32,440 bases of DNA from Melioribacteraceae bacterium (GTDB lineage: Bacteria; Bacteroidota; Ignavibacteria; Ignavibacteriales; Melioribacteraceae), in contig JAQICK010000097.1 in the NCBI GenBank assembly GCA_027858595.1, positions 1 through 32,440 of the forward strand, in the 5' to 3' direction. Of the stretch, positions 24,059 through 32,440 are shown one piece after another. The translations under genes were made by a program, and so were the position numbers. The first letter of the stretch is position 1, and each line of letters opens with the position of its first letter. The notes beneath the pieces were generated by a model. It did not search any database, was not told where the DNA came from, and saw only the letters and a program-made list of their open reading frames with translations.

Positions 24059-25936
24059 CTAAATTAAATCAGAATTCCCTTCGCCATCCAAAATCATTTT
24101 TCTTTGAAGTGTTAATTCCATGTTCTCTCGTAATAATTTCATTTCTTCATTCTCATTTTCAGCAACAACCATTTTATGATCATTGCTTTTAATTTGTGAA
24201 TCAATCATCAAAAGTCTGTATTTACGAACTATATCCTTTGTTTTTTGTAAATGGTTAAGGCCTATTTTATCTACATCATCTTTTTTCTTATTCCATTTGT
24301 CGCTAATTATCTCTTCTCCGAGTGTTAGAGAGAGTGCTGTTGTTTTTGTTGCTTCATCCAAAATGCTACCAACAATTGCAGATGTTGTTATATCGTTTTT
24401 TTGATAACACTTTTCAATTGTGGTTGCAATCTGATTAAACGTTTTATTTTTAAAATCATCTGGATGAATGTAATCCAAAATGTTTTCAATAATCTCTTCA
24501 CTTCCTTCTAGCATTAGTTTTATTAGCTCTTTTTCAAATTGGAAAGAAGAATTAGATTCTGTATCTCCTTGCAGTACTTCAATGCTCTTTGCATTTTTTT
24601 TCTCATTTCTAAACTCAACTTTAGAGTCCTTTTTTTTATTTAATTCTAGAACACTATCCAATTCTTTTTCGAGCAACTTTTCTCTTAGCTGAAACTTAGT
24701 TGAAATAGTTTTTATTAGAATATTTCTTTTTAGCTCATCCTCAATAAGGGCAACGTATTTAACTAACTCACGAATTGCTTCGGCAGATTTTTTAGAGTCG
24801 TCAAAAACTCCTGCGTTATAAAACTGCTCTGTTTGGAATTCTAAAAAGTCTTTTGCGTTTTCAACTTGTTTGTTAAATTCCTCAGTTCCAAATTTATTGA
24901 TATACGAATCGGGGTCTTCGCCATTGGGGAGAGAAATTAATTTTACGTCAAATCCATTTTTTAAAAGAACTTCGATACTACGCGTTGCTGCTTTTTGTCC
25001 TGCTAAATCAGAATCAAAATTAACAACTATATTTTTTGTGAATCGTGAAAGCAAAAGAACTTGTTCCTCTGTTAAAGCTGTACCGGAAGAAGCCACAACG
25101 TTTTTAACTCCACTTTGGGAAAGTGAAATTACGTCCATATATCCTTCAACTAGAATTGCTTTATCCAGTCGGCGAACTTCATCCTTTGAGTGGAAAAGTC
25201 CATAAAGAGTTTTACGTTTTGAATAAATCTTGGATTCGGGAGAATTAATATACTTTGCTGTCTTCTCCTCTTTATTCATTACTCTACCACCAAAACCAAT
25301 TACTCTTCCGTTTGGAGAAAATATTGGAAATATTGTTCTTCCACGATATTTGTCGTAAAAGCCTCCCTTATCCTTTTCATCAATCAAACCAATATCTTTA
25401 GCTTTTTGCAAATTTACTTTGCTCTCAGTTAGGTGATGCAACAACGAATCCCATTCTGGCAGTGCGTATCCTAATCCAAAAGTAGTATTTGTTTTAGTTT
25501 TAATTTTTCTATCTTTGAAATAATTTCTTGCAATCTCTCCACCAGTACTTTTTAACAAATTATTGGAAAAGTATTTTGCAGCAATAACATTAATTTCATA
25601 AAGTTCTTCAAACTCAGATTTCTCTTCAGTGTTTGGTGCAGAGTTTTCTTCAAGTTTTATCCCAAGATTTTCGGCTAGCTCTTGAACAGATTCAACAAAG
25701 GAGATATTTTTATATTCCATCAGAAACTTAAAAGAATTTCCACCTGCATGACATCCAAAACAATGATAAATTTGCTTTTCAGGACTTACTGTAAAAGAAG
25801 GTGTTTTTTCATTGTGAAACGGACAGAGGCCAATGAAATTTCTGCCTCGTTTGCGCAACTGGACGAAACCAGAAATCAAATCCACTATATCTGTGCTGCT
25901 TCGAATCTCTTCTATTTGGTGTTCTGGAATTTGCAT
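24059..25936 (-). CDS. dnaG: DNA primase
   Basis: The 625-residue enzyme makes RNA primers at the replication fork. The CHC2-type zinc finger is at residues 38-62 (CPFHNEKTPSFTVSP then HCFGCHAGG; Cys38, His41, Cys59, Cys62). The RNA polymerase domain has the motif YRGRTIFPIFSPNGRVIGFGGR, and the TOPRIM core gives ILVEGYMDVIS, then VVNFDSDLAGQKA with the acidic metal ligands and GEDPDSYI. The C-terminal part from about residue 430 is helical and fits the DnaB-helicase-binding domain. Length and order are normal. It is transcribed away from ispG; the 121-base gap holds both promoters. The usual rpsU/rpoD neighbours are absent. Confidence 0.96.
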   Translation of the reverse strand: MQIPEHQIEEIRSSTDIVDLISGFVQLRKRGRNFIGLCPFHNEKTPSFTVSPEKQIYHCFGCHAGGNSFKFLMEYKNISFVESVQELAENLGIKLEENSAPNTEEKSEFEELYEINVIAAKYFSNNLLKSTGGEIARNYFKDRKIKTKTNTTFGLGYALPEWDSLLHHLTESKVNLQKAKDIGLIDEKDKGGFYDKYRGRTIFPIFSPNGRVIGFGGRVMNKEEKTAKYINSPESKIYSKRKTLYGLFHSKDEVRRLDKAILVEGYMDVISLSQSGVKNVVASSGTALTEEQVLLLSRFTKNIVVNFDSDLAGQKAATRSIEVLLKNGFDVKLISLPNGEDPDSYINKFGTEEFNKQVENAKDFLEFQTEQFYNAGVFDDSKKSAEAIRELVKYVALIEDELKRNILIKTISTKFQLREKLLEKELDSVLELNKKKDSKVEFRNEKKNAKSIEVLQGDTESNSSFQFEKELIKLMLEGSEEIIENILDYIHPDDFKNKTFNQIATTIEKCYQKNDITTSAIVGSILDEATKTTALSLTLGEEIISDKWNKKKDDVDKIGLNHLQKTKDIVRKYRLLMIDSQIKSNDHKMVVAENENEEMKLLRENMELTLQRKMILDGEGNSDLI

Positions 25937-26057
25937 TTACAATCAGATTATTAATAAAAACTTGAGTGCTAAACTTAGCAAATAAATATAAACTCAGTTC
26001 TCTAAAATATTTTTTAGCATACATTTATTATATTGTTGCACTAATTAAAAAAATATT

Positions 26058-27995
26058 ATGAAAGATTTTATGAACAATGATTTTAAGTATTGTAACAGCC
26101 TCACAGAATATTCACGATTAAAAACTAGGGTTGTAAACGTAGGCAATGTAAAGATTGGTGGAGATAATCCAATACGAATTCAGTCAATGACAACAACCAA
26201 AACGATTGATACAATTGCCACAGCTGATCAAGCAATTAGAATGTTTGAATCTGGAAGTGAGCTTGTAAGAATAACAGCACCAAGTTTGAAAGATGCCGAA
26301 AACCTGCAGAATATAAAAGATGAATTGAAAAAACGTGGATATAGTTTTCCCCTAATTGCAGATATTCACTTCACACCAAATGCCGCTGAAGCAGCTGCTC
26401 GAATTGTTGAAAAGGTGCGTGTTAATCCTGGCAATTATGTTGACAAAAAGAAATTTGACCAAATTGAATATAGCGATGAGGAATATGTTGCTGAAATTGA
26501 GAGAATAACAGAGCGTTTCTCTCCGTTAGTTAAAATTTGCAAAGAGCACGGAACAGCTATGCGAATTGGGACAAATCACGGGTCACTTTCCGATAGAATT
26601 ATGAGTCGCTACGGTGATGCTCCACTTGGGATGGTTGAATCGGCACTTGAATTTGTGAGAATTTGCCGTTCACTTGATTATCACAATTTAGTTTTGTCAA
26701 TGAAATCTAGCAATCCACAAGTAATGGTGCAAGCATATAGATTGCTGATTAACAAAATGATTTCAGAGAATATGGACTATCCTTTACACCTTGGTGTTAC
26801 AGAAGCTGGAGATGGAGATGATGCCAGGATTAAATCCGCAGTTGGAATAGGAGCATTGCTCGAAGATGGAATTGGGGACACAATAAGAGTTTCACTAACT
26901 GAACCTCCTGAAAATGAATCTCCTGTTGCAAAAAAAATAGTTGCTAAATATTCTGAACGAAACAACCCCACTGAAATTAAGGAGATTAACAATTTAGTTT
27001 CTAATCCATTTAGCTATAAAAGACGAATCACAAAAGAAATTTTTAATGTTGGGCACAAGAATGTTCCTGTAGTAATAGCTGATGCTAACGATGTAAAAGT
27101 GGATTACCCTTTATTAGAGAACTTTGGATACACATTTAAAAACGACAAATGGAATATAAGCGATTCGGCTATAGATTATATTTATCTTGGAAACGAAACA
27201 TGTGCTATTGAACTTCCGCAAAACCTATTTGGAATAATTGATTTTGAAAAGTGGAATGAATCTGATTTAGCAAAAAATATTTTTCCACTATTTTCAGCTA
27301 TGGAATATTTATCAAGCAACAAAAAATCAGATAAAATTAATTTTGTGAAACTTTCACTTAAAGATTTTTCTAATGAGTTATTAGCAACAATTAAAAATGA
27401 CAATGGTGTAGTGCTTGTTTTAACTACATCCAACAAAAATGGAATGGTTGAGCAAAGAAGAGCTATTTGGCAATTGATGGAAAATGAAATTGACAATCCA
27501 GTAATTATTAAAAGAGAATATAGCCTTACAGATGCAGAACAATTAGTAATTAATTCATCAACAGATTTTGGAGCATTGTTCCTCGAAGGTTTAGGAGACG
27601 GGATTTGGATTAATAACTCTGAAGCCATTTCTCATTCAAAAATTAATTCGACCGCCTTTGGAATTTTACAAGCAACAAGAACTAGAATTACAAAAACTGA
27701 ATATATTTCATGCCCAAGCTGTGGCAGAACTCTTTTCGATTTAGTTGAAGTGACTAATAAAATAAGAAGTAGAACAGAACATTTGAAAGGTGTAAAAATT
27801 GGCATAATGGGATGTATAGTAAATGGTCCTGGTGAAATGGCGGATGCCGATTATGGATATGTTGGAAGCGGTGTTAGTAAAATATCACTCTATCGCGGAC
27901 AAGAAGTTGTTCAGAGAAATTTGGATCAGGAAGATGCGGTAGAAAAACTAATTCAGTTAATTAAAGACGATGGTAATTGGGTGGAGAGAAGATAA
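26058..27995 (+). CDS. ispG: 4-hydroxy-3-methylbut-2-en-1-yl diphosphate synthase, long form
   Basis: The 645-residue enzyme of the MEP isoprenoid pathway converts MEcPP to HMBPP. The TIM-barrel half has RVVNVGNVKIGGDNPIRIQSM, ELVRITAPS, ADIHFTPNAA, VRVNPGNYVD and LHLGVTEAGDGDDARIKSA. The [4Fe-4S] half has CPSCGRTLFDL, GIMGCIVNGPGEMADADYGYVG with three cysteines and the ligand Glu, as in all IspG. Common bacterial IspG has about 360-420 residues; here a domain of roughly 250 residues separates the two halves, the arrangement known from Bacteroidota/Chlorobiota, chlamydiae and plants. ATG 26058 is taken as start; MKDFMNN could also start five codons later. Electrons must come from a ferredoxin or flavodoxin not encoded here. 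Confidence 0.96.
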   Translation: MKDFMNNDFKYCNSLTEYSRLKTRVVNVGNVKIGGDNPIRIQSMTTTKTIDTIATADQAIRMFESGSELVRITAPSLKDAENLQNIKDELKKRGYSFPLIADIHFTPNAAEAAARIVEKVRVNPGNYVDKKKFDQIEYSDEEYVAEIERITERFSPLVKICKEHGTAMRIGTNHGSLSDRIMSRYGDAPLGMVESALEFVRICRSLDYHNLVLSMKSSNPQVMVQAYRLLINKMISENMDYPLHLGVTEAGDGDDARIKSAVGIGALLEDGIGDTIRVSLTEPPENESPVAKKIVAKYSERNNPTEIKEINNLVSNPFSYKRRITKEIFNVGHKNVPVVIADANDVKVDYPLLENFGYTFKNDKWNISDSAIDYIYLGNETCAIELPQNLFGIIDFEKWNESDLAKNIFPLFSAMEYLSSNKKSDKINFVKLSLKDFSNELLATIKNDNGVVLVLTTSNKNGMVEQRRAIWQLMENEIDNPVIIKREYSLTDAEQLVINSSTDFGALFLEGLGDGIWINNSEAISHSKINSTAFGILQATRTRITKTEYISCPSCGRTLFDLVEVTNKIRSRTEHLKGVKIGIMGCIVNGPGEMADADYGYVGSGVSKISLYRGQEVVQRNLDQEDAVEKLIQLIKDDGNWVERR

Positions 27996-28001
27996 GTTTC
28001 A

Positions 28002-28016
28002 CGCAAAGTCGCCAAG
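28002..28016 (+). repeat. Left inverted repeat of the GxxExxY unit
   Basis: CGCAAAGTCGCCAAG, seven bases after the ispG stop. Its complement matches CTTAGCGTCTTTGCG at 28429-28443 at 13 of 15 positions, so the broken gene lies between inverted copies. Confidence 0.7.
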
Positions 28017-28039
28017 ACCAGAGAATAAAGGAGGGAGCA

Positions 28040-28415
28040 ATGACAGAAAACGAAATAGCAAAAATAGTTGTGAATATTGCTTATAATATTCATGTTTAAC
28101 TTGGTCCTGGTTTGTTGGAATCAGTTTATGAAGAAATACTATATTATGAATTAAAGAAACAAAATATATTAGTAAAACGTCAAAAAGCAATTCCAGTTAT
28201 TTGAGAAAACAAAAAAATGGAAATTGGATTTAGAGCAGATTTAATAGTGAGACAAAGTTATTATTGAATTAAAATCGGTTGAACGAATTGCACGCGTTCA
28301 CCCTAAGCAATTACTCACATATTTAAAAATCACAAATCTTAAATTGGGATTATTATTAAATTTCAACGAAAAACTCATTAAAGATGGAATAACAAGAATA
28401 GTAAACAATCTATAA
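28040..28415 (+). pseudogene. GxxExxY family protein, degraded
   Basis: Conceptual translation gives an almost full GxxExxY protein, but with three lesions. A TAA at 28097-28099 breaks the start of the signature (HV-stop-LGPGLLESVYEE). A TGA at 28202-28204 interrupts IPVI-stop-ENKKMEIGFRADLIV. A one-base insertion near 28249-28251 shifts the frame before DKVIIELKSVERIARVHP; after it the frame runs intact to LGLLLNFNEKLIKDGITRIV and TAA at 28413-28415. The ATG and an AAAGGAGGG ribosome site survive. The family resembles PD-(D/E)xK nucleases in its core (ADLIV...IELKS) and often occurs in many copies per genome; its function is not established. Imperfect inverted repeats at 28002-28016 and 28429-28443 flank it. 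Confidence 0.9.
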
Positions 28416-28420
28416 TATTC

Positions 28421-28443
28421 TTTTGCGACTTAGCGTCTTTGCG
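28421..28443 (+). repeat. Right repeat of the GxxExxY unit
   Basis: TTTTGCG-ACTTAGCGT-CTTTGCG. Its last 15 bases invert the left repeat (13 of 15), and the whole 23 bases match 10476-10498 at 19 positions. It ends 26 bases before the Asp-box gene. Confidence 0.7.
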
Positions 28444-28469
28444 AGAGGATGATTATTTAAGGAGCAAAC

Positions 28470-31400
28470 ATGAAACATTTAAAACTAACCCTATTATTTT
28501 TAATGCTACTTCAAATTTTTCTCATTGCAGAAGATGATAAAAAAGAGAACAAATCCCCTTGGCAATCAAAGACTTTTTCTGGATTAAAATTTAGGAATAT
28601 TGGGCCTGCTTTTCCATCCGGAAGAATTGCTGATTTTGCCGTTAACCCCAATGACTATAGTGAATACTATGTTGGTGTTGCATGTGGCAATATCTGGAAG
28701 ACTAATAATTCTGGAACTACTTGGAAACCAATATTTGAAAACTATGGGTCCTATTCCATTGGTGCATTAAAAATGGATCCAAATAATTCAAATGTAATTT
28801 GGGCTGGGACTGGCGAAAACAATCATCAACGCGCCTTGGGGTATGGCGATGGTATTTATAAATCTGTTGATGGTGGAGAAAGCTGGAAGAACGTGGGGCT
28901 TTACGATTCACGACAAATTGGAATGATTGCAATTGATTCACGTAATAGCGATATAGTTTTTGTGGCAGCCGAAGGCTCTGTTTGGGGACCAGGTGGTGAT
29001 AGAGGACTCTACAAAACAACTGATGGTGGAAAAAGCTGGAAGAACGTTCTTGAAATATCCGAGAACACTGGAGTAAATAATGTCGTTATCGATTCAAACA
29101 ATCCAGATGTAATGTATGCAACATCCGAGCAGAGACGACGACACGTATTTACTAAAATTGGTGGTGGTCCAGAATCGGCTGTTTACAAATCAACTGACGG
29201 TGGAGAAAGTTGGAATAAAATAATGAAAGGATTGCCAAAAGTTCACATAGGCGGAATGGGAATAGCCGTATCTCCTGTAAACACGGATATTATATACTTA
29301 ATAGTTGAAGCGGCTGATAATGAAAGTGGATTTTACCGTTCAGCTAATCGTGGTGAGTCTTGGAAGAAAATGAGCAGTCATGCAGCTAGTGGACAGTATT
29401 ACAATGAAATTTATTGTGATCCAAAAGATGTGGATAAAGTATATTCTGTTGAAACAGTTTCACACTTCACAGAAGATGCTGGTAAAACTTGGAAACCATT
29501 AGGAAGGAAACACCGCCATGTTGATGATCACGCATTGTGGATTGACCCTACGGATACTAAGCATTTCCTAATTGGTGGAGATGGCGGAGTTTATGAGTCT
29601 TTTGATAGTGGTGAAAATTATTTGTTCAAAAACAATCTTCCTGTAACACAATTTTATAGGGTGAGTGTTGATAACGATTATCCATTCTACAATGTTTATG
29701 GTGGAACGCAAGATAACAATAGTATGGGCGGACCTTCGCGAACACTCCGTTCTTCGGGCATAGTAAATGACGATTGGTTTGTTACTAATGGTGGTGATGG
29801 ATTTTGGGGAGCAGCTGATCCTACTGATGCAAACATTGTTTATGCTGAAGCTCAATATGGTAACATGGTTCGCTACGATAGGAAAAGTGGTGAAGCTATT
29901 TCAATCCGCCCAGAGCCTAGAGAAGGTGAATTAACTTACAAATGGAATTGGAATACTCCGCTTGCTATTAGTCCACACGCACACACTAGATTATACACAG
30001 TTGCAAACAAAGTTTTCCGAAGTGATGATAGAGGCGATAGTTGGGAAGTAATCAGCGATGACATTACAAGAAAAATAGATAGAAATACTTGGAAGGTAAT
30101 GGATAAGTATTGGAGTAAAGATGCAGTTGTAAAAGATGTTTCTACTTCGCAGTTTGGAATGGGAGTTGCTTTTGATGAGTCTCCCTTAAAAGAAAACCTA
30201 CTTTATGTCGGTACGGATGATGGTCTCATTCAGGTTAGCAAAGATGCAAAGACTTGGAGAAAGATTGCCGACTTTCCTGATGTTCCAGAGTTTACTTATG
30301 TAAGCGATATTCGTGCATCCAAATTTGATGAAAATATTGTTTTTGCATCTTTCGATAATCGAAAACGTGATGATTTCAAACCATACGTTTTAATAAGCAA
30401 CAATAAGGGTAAGTCTTGGGAATCAATCGCAGGAGATTTACCAGATAGCGGAACAGTTCATTCTATCGAACAAGATTATATAAATCCAAATCTTCTTTTT
30501 GCTGGAACTGAGTTTGGAGTTTTCTTCTCATACAACAAAGGCGGAAAATGGATTCAACTTAAAAGTGGAATTCCAACAACTGCAGTAAGAGATATAGCTT
30601 TGCAAGAGAGAGAAAATGATTTGGTTTTAGCAACCTTTGGAAGAGGGTTTTATATTCTCGATGACTATTCATCCTTACGTGCTTTGAGCGATTCTCTTCT
30701 TGCAGCAGAAGCAACAATTTTTCCTATTAAAAATTCTCTTGCATATATTCAAGAGCGTGGTAGATATGGACAGGGTGCAACTTACTTTGAAGCAAAAAAT
30801 CCAGAGTTCGGTGCCACATTTACTTACTATTTGAAAGAAGTTCCTAAAACGAAAAACCAGATTAGGAAGAAAAATGAGAAAGAATTATTTAAGAATAGCG
30901 AGAAAATTTATCAACCGACTTACGACGAGTTGACTGCAGAAAAGAAAGAGTTGAAACCTCATCTTATCTTTACCATTACTGATGAAGATGGAAATTTCGT
31001 TCGCAGAATGACTGCTCCTGCTTCAAAAGGAGTTAACAGAATTACTTGGGATTTACGTTATCAAAATTTGCGACCTACAAATATCAAGGATGGTAAGTTT
31101 AATCCTACACCAAAGAGTAGCAGTAGCTATCCAGTTATTCCTGGGAAATATTTCGTCTCTATGGATATGCATATTAATTGGACTGTGAAAAAATTAGTAT
31201 CCAATGTTGAATTTAAAACAGAGACACTGAATAACACTACTCTTCCATCTACTGATAGAACATCTTTGGAAGATTTTCAGAAAAAAACTGTTGAGTTAGC
31301 AAGAGTTGTTTGGGGAACGGAAAAATATGCCGATGATTTATATAGGAGACTACAATTTGTAAAACAAGCTATTTACGAAACTCCAGCTGTGTCGTTGGAT

Positions 31401-31730
31401 ATGTTTAATATTGCATCAAAGCTCAGTAATGACGTGGATAATATTCTATTCCTATTCAATGGTGAAAAAGCCAAAGCTAGTCAAGAGGAGGTTTCTCCAG
31501 CTCTAGTTTCACTAAATGAACGATTGGGAACTCTGTTATACACACACTGGAGATCGACATCTAACATAACTAAAAATCAAAAAACTGCATATAAGTTATT
31601 ATCAAAAAAAATTCCAGAGATTCAAAAAGAGTTATTAAGAATTAGTGAAGTGGATGTAAAAAAACTTGAGGAAGAAATGGAGAACAAAGGAGCACCTTGG
31701 ACCCCTGGAAGAATGCCAAAATTAAATTAG
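28470..31730 (+). CDS. Secreted VPS10/sortilin-like Asp-box (BNR) repeat protein
   Basis: The 1086-residue protein has a signal peptide (MKHLKLTLLFLMLLQIFLIA, cleavage near 20), so it acts outside the cytoplasm. From about residue 30 to 740 it is a beta-propeller type protein with at least eight Asp-box motifs: NNSGTTWKPI, SVDGGESWKNV, TTDGGKSWKNV, STDGGESWNKI, SANRGESWKKM, TEDAGKTWKPL, SDDRGDSWEVI, SNNKGKSWESI. The order fits one or two propellers of the VPS10/sortilin or glycosyl-hydrolase-like kind. A C-terminal region has a strand-rich segment (HLIFTITDEDGNFVRRMTAP, RITWDLRYQNLRP) and then a helical end. No sialidase catalytic set is obvious, so enzymatic activity is not claimed. AAGGAGC precedes ATG 28470. 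No type IX secretion tail is seen. Confidence 0.9.
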   Translation: MKHLKLTLLFLMLLQIFLIAEDDKKENKSPWQSKTFSGLKFRNIGPAFPSGRIADFAVNPNDYSEYYVGVACGNIWKTNNSGTTWKPIFENYGSYSIGALKMDPNNSNVIWAGTGENNHQRALGYGDGIYKSVDGGESWKNVGLYDSRQIGMIAIDSRNSDIVFVAAEGSVWGPGGDRGLYKTTDGGKSWKNVLEISENTGVNNVVIDSNNPDVMYATSEQRRRHVFTKIGGGPESAVYKSTDGGESWNKIMKGLPKVHIGGMGIAVSPVNTDIIYLIVEAADNESGFYRSANRGESWKKMSSHAASGQYYNEIYCDPKDVDKVYSVETVSHFTEDAGKTWKPLGRKHRHVDDHALWIDPTDTKHFLIGGDGGVYESFDSGENYLFKNNLPVTQFYRVSVDNDYPFYNVYGGTQDNNSMGGPSRTLRSSGIVNDDWFVTNGGDGFWGAADPTDANIVYAEAQYGNMVRYDRKSGEAISIRPEPREGELTYKWNWNTPLAISPHAHTRLYTVANKVFRSDDRGDSWEVISDDITRKIDRNTWKVMDKYWSKDAVVKDVSTSQFGMGVAFDESPLKENLLYVGTDDGLIQVSKDAKTWRKIADFPDVPEFTYVSDIRASKFDENIVFASFDNRKRDDFKPYVLISNNKGKSWESIAGDLPDSGTVHSIEQDYINPNLLFAGTEFGVFFSYNKGGKWIQLKSGIPTTAVRDIALQERENDLVLATFGRGFYILDDYSSLRALSDSLLAAEATIFPIKNSLAYIQERGRYGQGATYFEAKNPEFGATFTYYLKEVPKTKNQIRKKNEKELFKNSEKIYQPTYDELTAEKKELKPHLIFTITDEDGNFVRRMTAPASKGVNRITWDLRYQNLRPTNIKDGKFNPTPKSSSSYPVIPGKYFVSMDMHINWTVKKLVSNVEFKTETLNNTTLPSTDRTSLEDFQKKTVELARVVWGTEKYADDLYRRLQFVKQAIYETPAVSLDMFNIASKLSNDVDNILFLFNGEKAKASQEEVSPALVSLNERLGTLLYTHWRSTSNITKNQKTAYKLLSKKIPEIQKELLRISEVDVKKLEEEMENKGAPWTPGRMPKLN

Positions 31731-32198
31731 TTATAATTTTTGTTTTGCTATTAGCAATCGAATTAATTTGATTTTATGTTTTTCGATGATTATGTTGCAA
31801 ACGGATGAGGAACTTAAACCTGTTTTAAAAGGGTTTAAATAAAAACCGAACAAACGATTAACAGAAAGTAAATCATCTGGGAAGTCAGCATAACTTCTCT
31901 TAATAGGAACCTCGAGACCTTACGAGGATAAAATTTACCCCGCGTTTCTTTTTTTGAGACGAGGGGTTTTTTAATGTTCAAAGAGAACGTTCGGCAGAAT
32001 TTCATGTCGCAAATGTCTTTCATTTCGCAGTGATAATTTTGTTTTTTAGATCAATTTTATATCATGACACTCAACTAATATAAGACACCACATTCTGTTC
32101 CATTCAATTTAACAATTAATCTTGACCTAATAACAATTTTTTCATACATTCATTTATCCACGTAACTATTCTCTTTAGAAAATATTAAGGAGGAAAAG
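31731..32198. other. Long non-coding gap, possibly carrying a small RNA or leader
   Basis: The 468-base gap has no convincing gene. On the plus strand it holds TTAAACC (31814-31820) facing GGTTTAA (31832-31838), the hairpin CCTCG/CGAGG (31910-31914 with 31923-31927), and then the strong terminator at 31937-31972. This could be the 3' end of the Asp-box gene transcript or an independent small RNA of roughly 100-200 bases. No known riboswitch consensus was recognised. The last 220 bases hold the promoter of the next gene. Confidence 0.4.
31937..31972 (+). terminator. Rho-independent terminator
   Basis: ACCCCGCGTTTC (31937-31948) pairs with GAGACGAGGGGT (31956-31967), with one mismatch and one G-U pair, around a T7 loop, and is followed by TTTTTT. 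It lies 206 bases after the Asp-box stop, farther than usual for that gene alone. Confidence 0.85.
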
Positions 32199-32440
32199 AT
32201 GAAAGCTTTTAGCTTATCAGTTCAGAGTTTTATCTCGTCAACTCGTTTTTTGGCTCACTTATTTAGTGTTCTCCTAATTTTTGCAGTCATTCTCTTAGCT
32301 TTTGGAGAAACACTTCAGAACACAGAAAAGGTCAGTAGTAGAGAAATACTTCTAACTCTCTCATTGTTAATTACACTGGGGGGACTTTTTGCAGCTTGGA
32401 AATGGGAAGGGATTGGTGGCACCCTAATTATTTCTGGATT
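32199..32440 (+). CDS. Small membrane protein, partial (3' end outside window)
   Basis: The first 80 codons are visible. A very strong ribosome site (AAGGAGG, 32187-32193) precedes ATG 32199. The protein has two predicted membrane helices, at about 19-36 (AHLFSVLLIFAVILLAF) and 50-66 (ILLTLSLLITLGGLFAAW), followed by KWEGIGGTLIISGF. The AWKWEGIGG pattern after the second helix recalls small uncharacterised four-helix membrane proteins found in many bacteria. I cannot name the family with confidence and no function is claimed. The gene is on its own promoter after the terminator at 31972. Confidence 0.75.
   Translation, partial: MKAFSLSVQSFISSTRFLAHLFSVLLIFAVILLAFGETLQNTEKVSSREILLTLSLLITLGGLFAAWKWEGIGGTLIISG

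Noticed and set aside
31880..31972. Riboswitch (TPP, guanidine, fluoride, preQ1) in the gap before the last gene
   Set aside because: The conserved cores of these classes could not be found; only generic hairpins are visible.
31835..32023. 62-residue minus-strand frame
   Set aside because: It runs through the terminator hairpin, has no ribosome site and no recognisable motif.
1..32440. CRISPR array, tRNA, rRNA or prophage
   Set aside because: No regularly spaced direct repeats, no tRNA cloverleaf or rRNA sequence, and no phage structural genes were seen.

Overview
The window is an AT-rich bacterial chromosome segment, complete except for a partial gene at each end. Several traits point to the Bacteroidota/Chlorobiota superphylum, most likely an Ignavibacteria-type lineage: a long IspG with the central insertion domain, a DUF971 protein, a decayed GxxExxY gene, a sortilin/VPS10-like Asp-box exoprotein, and many short palindromic repeats in the gaps. 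This placement is inferred from gene content; no rRNA or tRNA gene is present to confirm it.

Layout. Bases 1-10.2 kb are all on the minus strand: a PAS-domain protein (cut by the edge), ATP-type PEP carboxykinase, and a group formed by an EgtD-like histidine methyltransferase, a DUF427 protein and a three-domain rhodanese whose only cysteine loop matches what I recall of EanB. This looks like the oxygen-independent (EanA/EanB) ergothioneine route. Upstream of it lies a second apparent operon: a GOGAT-like FMN/[3Fe-4S] enzyme and a ThDP-dependent decarboxylase/oxidase-like enzyme, each carrying its own N-terminal Rieske domain, followed by a DUF5996 protein. At 10.2-12.1 kb a repeat-rich gap leads into a plus-strand radical SAM gene and a VapBC toxin-antitoxin pair whose vapC has an early stop. 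At 12.1-15.7 kb are housekeeping and conserved genes: DUF971, dGTPase and DUF192 (minus), then EVE and MarR (plus).

At 15.8-17.5 kb a complete IS1182-like insertion sequence of 1633 bp sits inside the 3' end of prmA. Its ends, a 6-bp target duplication and the severed 3' fragment of prmA can all be read, and the ancestral frame can be rebuilt exactly. At 17.5-22.4 kb the minus strand carries truncated prmA, a PBP4-type D,D-carboxypeptidase, a TatD nuclease fused to a radical SAM domain, and purM. Then come sucC (plus), dnaG (minus), ispG (plus), a broken GxxExxY gene flanked by imperfect inverted repeats, a 1086-residue secreted Asp-box protein, and the start of a small membrane protein.

The most interesting items are the ergothioneine cluster with DUF427 embedded in it, the pair of Rieske-fused enzymes, the IS-disrupted prmA, the vapC nonsense mutation, and the family of dispersed repeats. 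Family assignments rest on motifs read by eye; no database search was possible.
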